A stretch of 64,000 nt of DNA, from NCBI GenBank assembly GCA_949752735.1, contig OX457047.1, forward strand, positions 5,556,026 to 5,620,025, written 5' to 3'. The position numbers and the translations under genes were made by a program. Shown piece after piece: positions 59,530 to 64,000 of this stretch. Origin of the DNA: Lumbricus terrestris (taxonomy: Eukaryota > Annelida > Clitellata > Crassiclitellata > Lumbricidae). A model generated the notes under the pieces. That model was not told the DNA's origin, made no database searches, and worked only from the letters and a program-made list of their open reading frames with translations. Numbering within the stretch: position 1 is the stretch's first letter; each line of letters opens with the position of its first letter.

Positions 59530-61290
59530 TGAATTGATAATTGTTTAGTAAAGTTGAAAGAGGTGTGTAAGAGACATCTATAATTGGAATTCTCTGTTTA
59601 AACAAATTATAGTTAACTTGTTTGATGATAATAGTTTAGTAAAGTTAAAAGAGGTGTGTAAGAGACATCCAATTGGAATTCTCTGCTAAAAAATAATAGT
59701 TAATTGGTTTGATGATAATAGTTTTGTAAAGTTAAAAGAGGTGTGTAAGAGAAATCCATTTGGAATTCTCTGCTAAAACATAATAGTTACTTTGTTTGAT
59801 TATAATAGTTTAGTAAAGTTAAAAGAGGTGTGTGACAGACTTCTCCAATTGGAATTCTCAGTTTAAAACAATATTAATAGCTAACTTGTTTGATGATAAT
59901 AGTTTAGTAAGTTAAAAGAGGTGTGTAAGAGACATTTCCGATTGGAATTCTCTGCTAAAAATAATAGTTAATTTGTTTGACGATAATAGTTTAGTAAAGT
60001 TAAAAGAGGTGTGTAAGAGACATCTCCAATTGGAATTCTCTGTTTAAAAAATAATAGTTAACTCGTTTGATGATAATAGCTAAGTAAAGTTAAAAGAGGT
60101 GTGTTAGAGACATCCAATTGGAATTCTCTGTTTAAAAAATAATAGATGACTCGTTTGATGATAATAGTTTAGTAAAGTTAAAAGAGGTGTGTAAGAGAAG
60201 TCCATTTGGAATTATGTGCTTAAAAATAATAGTTAATTTGTTTGACGATAATAGTTTAGTAAAGTTAAAAGACGTTTGTAAGAGACATCTCCAATTGGAA
60301 TTATCAGTTTAAAACAATAATAATAGCTAACTTGTTTGATGATAAAAGTTTAGTAAAGTTAAAAGATGTGTGCAAAGACATCCAATTGGAATTCTATGCT
60401 AAAAATAATAGTTAACTCGTTTGATGATAATAGTTTAGTAAAGTTAAAGGAGGTGTGTAAGAGACATCTAATTGGAATTCTCTGTTAAAAAAATAATAGT
60501 TAACTCGTTTGATGATAATAGTTTAGTAAAGTTAAAAGAGGTGTGTAAGAGAAATCCATTTGGAATTCTGTGCTAAAAAATAATAGTTAATTTGTTTGAC
60601 GATTTTAGTTTATTAAGGTTAAAAGAGGTGTGTAGGAGACATTCAATTAGAATTCTCTGTTAAAAAAATAGTTTACTCGTTTGATGATAATAGTTTAGTA
60701 AAGTTAAATGAGGTGTGTAAGAGACATCCAATTGGAAATCTCTGCAAAAAATTATAGTTAATTTGTTTGATGATAATAGTTTAGTAAAGTTAAAAGAGGT
60801 GTGTAAGAGACATCTCCAATTGGAATTCTCTGCTAAAAATAATAGTTAACTCGTTTGATGATAATAGTTTAGTAAAGTTAAAAGAGGTGTGTAAGAGACA
60901 TCCAATTGGAATTCTCTGTTTAAAAAAAAGGTTAACTCGTTTGATGATAATAGTTTAGTAAAGTTAAAAGAGGTGTGTAAGAGAAATCCATTTGGAATTC
61001 TGTGCTAAAAAATAATAGTTAATTTGTTTGACGATTATAGTTTAGTAAAGTTAAAAGAGGTGTGTAAGAGACATTCAATTAGAATTCTCTGTTAAAAAAA
61101 ATAGTTTACTCGTTTGATGATAATAGTTTAGTAAAGTTAAATGAGGTGTGTAAGAGACATCCAATTGGAAATCTCTGCTAAAAAATTATAGTTAATTTGT
61201 TTGATGATAATAGTTTAGTAAAGTTAAAAGAGGTGTGTAAGAGACATCCAATTGGAATTCTCTGTTTAAAAAAATAATAGTAAAATTGCT
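59530..61290. repeat. ~87-bp satellite, about 20 units
   Basis: Each unit reads GTTTGATGATAATAGTTTAG, TAAAGTTAAAAGAGGTGTGT, AAGAGACAT, CCAATTGGAATTCTCTG and AAAAATAATAGTTAA. Units alternate between variants (CCAATTGG versus CCATTTGG; TAACTCG versus TAATTTG), hinting at a higher-order repeat. No ORF. Confidence 0.95.
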
Positions 61291-61566
61291 TCATGATTAT
61301 AGTTGAGTAATTATATTATAGTTAACTTGGAATTTTAAATCGTACATTTTTATTATCAATTGTTAATCTGTTGTATAACAACGATGTTCTATGTCCCATT
61401 GTTCATTTTCAAGAGGAGTAATAAACAAAATACTTACATACAAACTTACTTACTTTCCATATTATTCCCAATGTCAAACTGGAGGTTGATTTGAGCCTGA
61501 AGGAAACCTTCAGGGAATGTTGCGGAAGCCCGATTATGACGTGGTGGCGTTATTTATTAATATTAA

Positions 61567-61622
61567 TCAGAAGTTCAACGACATCTTATAGCTACAAAGG
61601 CTGTTGACGTCTTTAAAGATTT
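61567..61622. repeat. Short dispersed block shared with 36.55 kb
   Basis: AACGACATCTTATAGCTACA and GCTGTTGACGTCTTTAAAGA, present at 36545-36597. Directly adjoins the LINE remnant that follows. Confidence 0.6.
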
Positions 61623-61883
61623 TTAACAGTGCATTCCACTTTTTTTCTCCTCGCATTTTTTAAGTAGTAAGATTGATATATCATTCTTTATACACGGAAG
61701 CAGCATATGCTGAGTTGTTTCAAGCAATTGACAATTAGAGCTCAGGTCTGTTGTTCTTTTACCTAACACTTCCAACCAAGTGTTATTAAGGACATGCAAC
61801 ATCCTAAGTCGGGTAATTTGAACTTCTCTTTTCCTTATGGAGTCCATAAAATTTATTTCAGTTGTGACGTTGGGTGTTGACAA
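61623..61883 (-). pseudogene. Remnant of the RNase H-bearing LINE, ORF2 C-terminus
   Basis: Reads NFMDSIRKREVQITRLRMLH, VLNNTWLEVLGKRTTDLSSN and KNDISILLLKKCEEKK, colinear with the end of the 228-2383 protein. The C-x2-C knuckle has lost a Cys (SSNC), and both flanks are truncated. An older copy of the same family. Confidence 0.85.
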
Positions 61884-62009
61884 TGTTTTTATAATAACCG
61901 GTAATACGTTAAAAGAGGTATCTTATCCACACAGTATAATGTTCGCAAACTATTCAACGTGGGGCTAAATAACTATTGGTTAGAGCCTGGATTGCCCGGG
62001 AATTCAAAT

Positions 62010-62740
62010 CATTATAGTCGGGTCAATCTACGAAAAAACTTTGGTGAACCCTGAACAAATTGCAAGAAAGCGTTTTATGATGATTTTCTGGTATATTGGG
62101 TCTGGTGATGAACATACTAAAAGTTGCCAAAAATTGCACCACGGCAAGTGGTCTAATTGTGGCGGGAAAAAAGATGGCCGCCAATTGGACTAGGCATGGA
62201 ATCTGGAAATGATACAGTTAGGAGCAAATCATGTAATAATTTGCTAACATGCTTTTCTAGACTAATTCGACCCTCCTGAGAACGAAAATCGTGGTTAGGA
62301 AGCTTGATTTTTAGCGGTTGCATGGGAAAACAAGATGGCGGCCAAAATGGCGGCCTATAATTGATTCAAAAGGTTGTATAGTCGGGTCAATCTACGTAAT
62401 GATCCGCAAAATTGTAGGAAGGCGTTTTATGATGATTTTCTGGTATATTGGGTCTGGTGTTTAACATACTAAAAGTTGCAAGAAATCGGACCACAGAAAG
62501 TGGTCTAATTTTGGCGGGAAAAAAGATGGCCTCCAATTGGAATAGGCATGGAATCTGGAAATGATACTGTTCGGAGCAAATCATGTAATATATTGCTAAC
62601 ATGCTTTTCTAGACTAATTCGACCCTCCTGAGAACGAAAATCGTGGTTACGAAGCTTTATTTATAGCGGTTGCATGGGAAAACAAGATGGCGGCCAAAAT
62701 GGCGGCCTATTGCTTAAAGGGCTGTAAGTCGGGTATTGTA
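62010..62740. repeat. Two tandem ~360-bp units (related to 5.3 kb)
   Basis: Units begin CGGGTCAATCTACG near 62020 and 62380. Each has GGCGGGAAAAAAGATGGC, CCAATTGGA(C/A)TAGGCATGGA, ACTAATTCGACCCTCCTGAG and AAGATGGCGGCCAAAATGGC. A partial third unit continues to ~62880. Confidence 0.8.
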
Positions 62741-62880
62741 TGTGATATGAGCACGATTTTGCAATTAAAATTAAGAAGTATGGGTTCTAGGCATGCAATG
62801 GAATCAAAGACACGTATGTAGCACTGGCAGAAAACCAAAATGGCGGGAAAATGGCGGCCAGAATGTTGAAATTGCTAAAA

Positions 62881-63539
62881 GTGAAGTGATGTATGCAATG
62901 GAAACATGTCTCAGAAATGGAGGGATCTTTCGAAGGCGGAGGCGGACGAGAATTGGAATGACGTAGAATGCGAATGGAATCTATCCTGCGCAATACCATC
63001 CACATCATCATCAGCAGCATCTCCATCACAGCCTGACATCAAACGGCGCTGGAGGGGGTTCATTCCAGCATCGTCGCACTACAGAAGCCAGGCCTACGGG
63101 CACCTGCCGGGAACACTCAAACGGGACAAGAGTTTGCTATCCATGGCGCATCAATGAGCGCACCCCTACGAACCGTACACCCGAGGGAGGCTGCCCCTAC
63201 CATCCGCTGTTCCATCGTCGTCGTCGCGTGTCCTCCAGCCGTCGTCCAGTCCCAACCCGCACACTACGAACCTCATCTCTTTGCGCTATTCTTCCCTCGC
63301 GTTGCCAGTCTTCGTCTGGCAAAAGGAACGCTAAGAGAACGATTATCTCCCACGGGTGGCCTCGAACGACTGTCTGGCAAGGGCGGTCACCACCACCAGC
63401 ACCACCATCAACACCACCACCTTGAGATGGAAGTTGTTGAACTATTTTCTGCACTCCAAACGCAGGTCACGTTATATATAGTAATAGAAACCACTGTTTG
63501 CACAGCGATGTTTCAGGGGTTCAGTCTGAATCGATAGTA
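62881..63539. other. GC-richer segment, no confirmed gene
   Basis: Base composition changes to ~50% GC and open frames appear (for example MSQKWRDLSKAEADENWNDV at 62906), but no family is recognised and no splice structure is obvious. It adjoins the probable LTR and may belong to a larger element. Confidence 0.3.
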
Positions 63540-63981
63540 TGAGGGTTGCTGTACCTTGTAGCCATTAGCCCTCCTGATCTTCCGTACTCTCTCTCTCTAT
63601 GACTGGGCACGTGGGTGTAGTAGGAGTGGCCCTGTCTATTTAAGGAACTGTAGCGTGGGTTACTCTCTCTCTCTTGTGGTGTATGCTGAGCGTGGTGGTC
63701 GTCTCCCGTCGAGACTGGTCGTATGGGTTCATCTTCTACGTCGCCTTCTTCGCCCTGTTGGTGGTCTGGCTGTTCATCCGTCTTCCTTGGCTTCGTTAGC
63801 CGTGCTGTCGTGTGGGTTGTGCCGTGCTTCGACCGCTGGTCTGGTCTTCTACGTATCTTCTGGACGGTAACGTAGCTAATTCATTGTATAATTTGCTCTA
63901 TTGAATAAATCGACGTTTATTATATCATTTCGGGCCTTATCTTTGATAATCATCCCTTTAGACGGCCGTAGAACCTTTACA
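63540..63981 (+). mobile_element. Probable LTR of a retrotransposon at the window edge
   Basis: Starts TGAGGGTTGCTG and ends CCTTTACA, i.e. TG...CA. Inside are a TATA-like TATTTAAG (63639-63646) and a polyadenylation signal AATAAA (63904-63909). After CA and two bases comes TGGGGGCCCATCC, placed and started (TGG) like a tRNA primer-binding site. The internal region, if present, lies beyond the window. Class (for example Gypsy) is not determinable here. Confidence 0.5.
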
Positions 63982-64000
63982 GATGGGGGCCCATCCTTTT

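Noticed and set aside
59530..61290. CRISPR-like array
   Set aside because: Units are contiguous diverging satellite monomers without unique spacers, in a eukaryotic context.
62906..63157. Possible HMG-box fragment (QKWRDLSKAEADENW)
   Set aside because: Only a short likeness to helix 2 of an HMG box; no further family residues and no splice support.
63154..63537. His-rich protein (HHHQHHH)
   Set aside because: Short CACCAC run in a frame without other features.

Overview
This is a eukaryotic, AT-rich, intron-bearing and very transposon-dense stretch. The likely source is a marine invertebrate, perhaps an echinoderm or hemichordate. That is inferred from the strong excess of the octamer TAGGCCTA, the large Mab-21/cGAS-like gene, and the mix of LINEs, tRNA-derived SINEs and hAT elements; no marker gene fixes the species.

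Two host protein genes can be supported. (1) A small secreted protein with two EF-hands on the minus strand (coding exons 8399-8351, 7766-7576, 6711-6616; 111 aa). Its 5' part is duplicated 42.5 kb away (50348-52612), where a 200-N gap hides the rest. (2) A single-exon Mab-21 / cGAS-like receptor-type nucleotidyltransferase of 963 aa (26021-23130, minus) that keeps all three catalytic acidic residues. Almost everything else is mobile or tandemly repeated DNA.

Layout: 0.2-4.8 kb, an RNase H-bearing non-LTR retrotransposon with a twin-priming inversion; 5-6.4 kb, SINE and MITE; 6.6-14.1 kb, EF-hand gene and duplication copy A, carrying three hAT-type insertions, one of them 3.9 kb with two internal satellites; 15.2-18.3 kb, a complete long-TIR transposon with a decayed transposase-like gene; 18.3-19.25 kb, a LINE fragment split by a TTAA (piggyBac-like) element; 19.6-22 kb, tandem arrays including inverted minisatellites; 23.1-26 kb, the Mab-21 gene; 26-39.7 kb, sparse repeats (LINE ends, SINE, Tc1/mariner fragment); 39.8-42.6 kb, a second long-TIR transposon related to the first; 43-46.7 kb, LINE/SINE copies and another TTAA element; 48.9-52.6 kb, hAT MITE, microsatellite, assembly gap and duplication copy B; 53.6-58.2 kb, LINE end, TTAA element, Mutator-like element and hAT; 59.5-61.3 kb, an ~87-bp satellite; 61.6-64 kb, LINE remnant, ~360-bp repeats and a probable LTR at the edge.

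Points most worth following: two families of 8-bp-TSD transposons that share terminal bases and a transposase-like core; a SINE whose 3' end copies that of a resident LINE; dated filled/empty insertion sites in the duplication; and a short AAAGGTGT core common to four otherwise unrelated tandem arrays and to many single sites.
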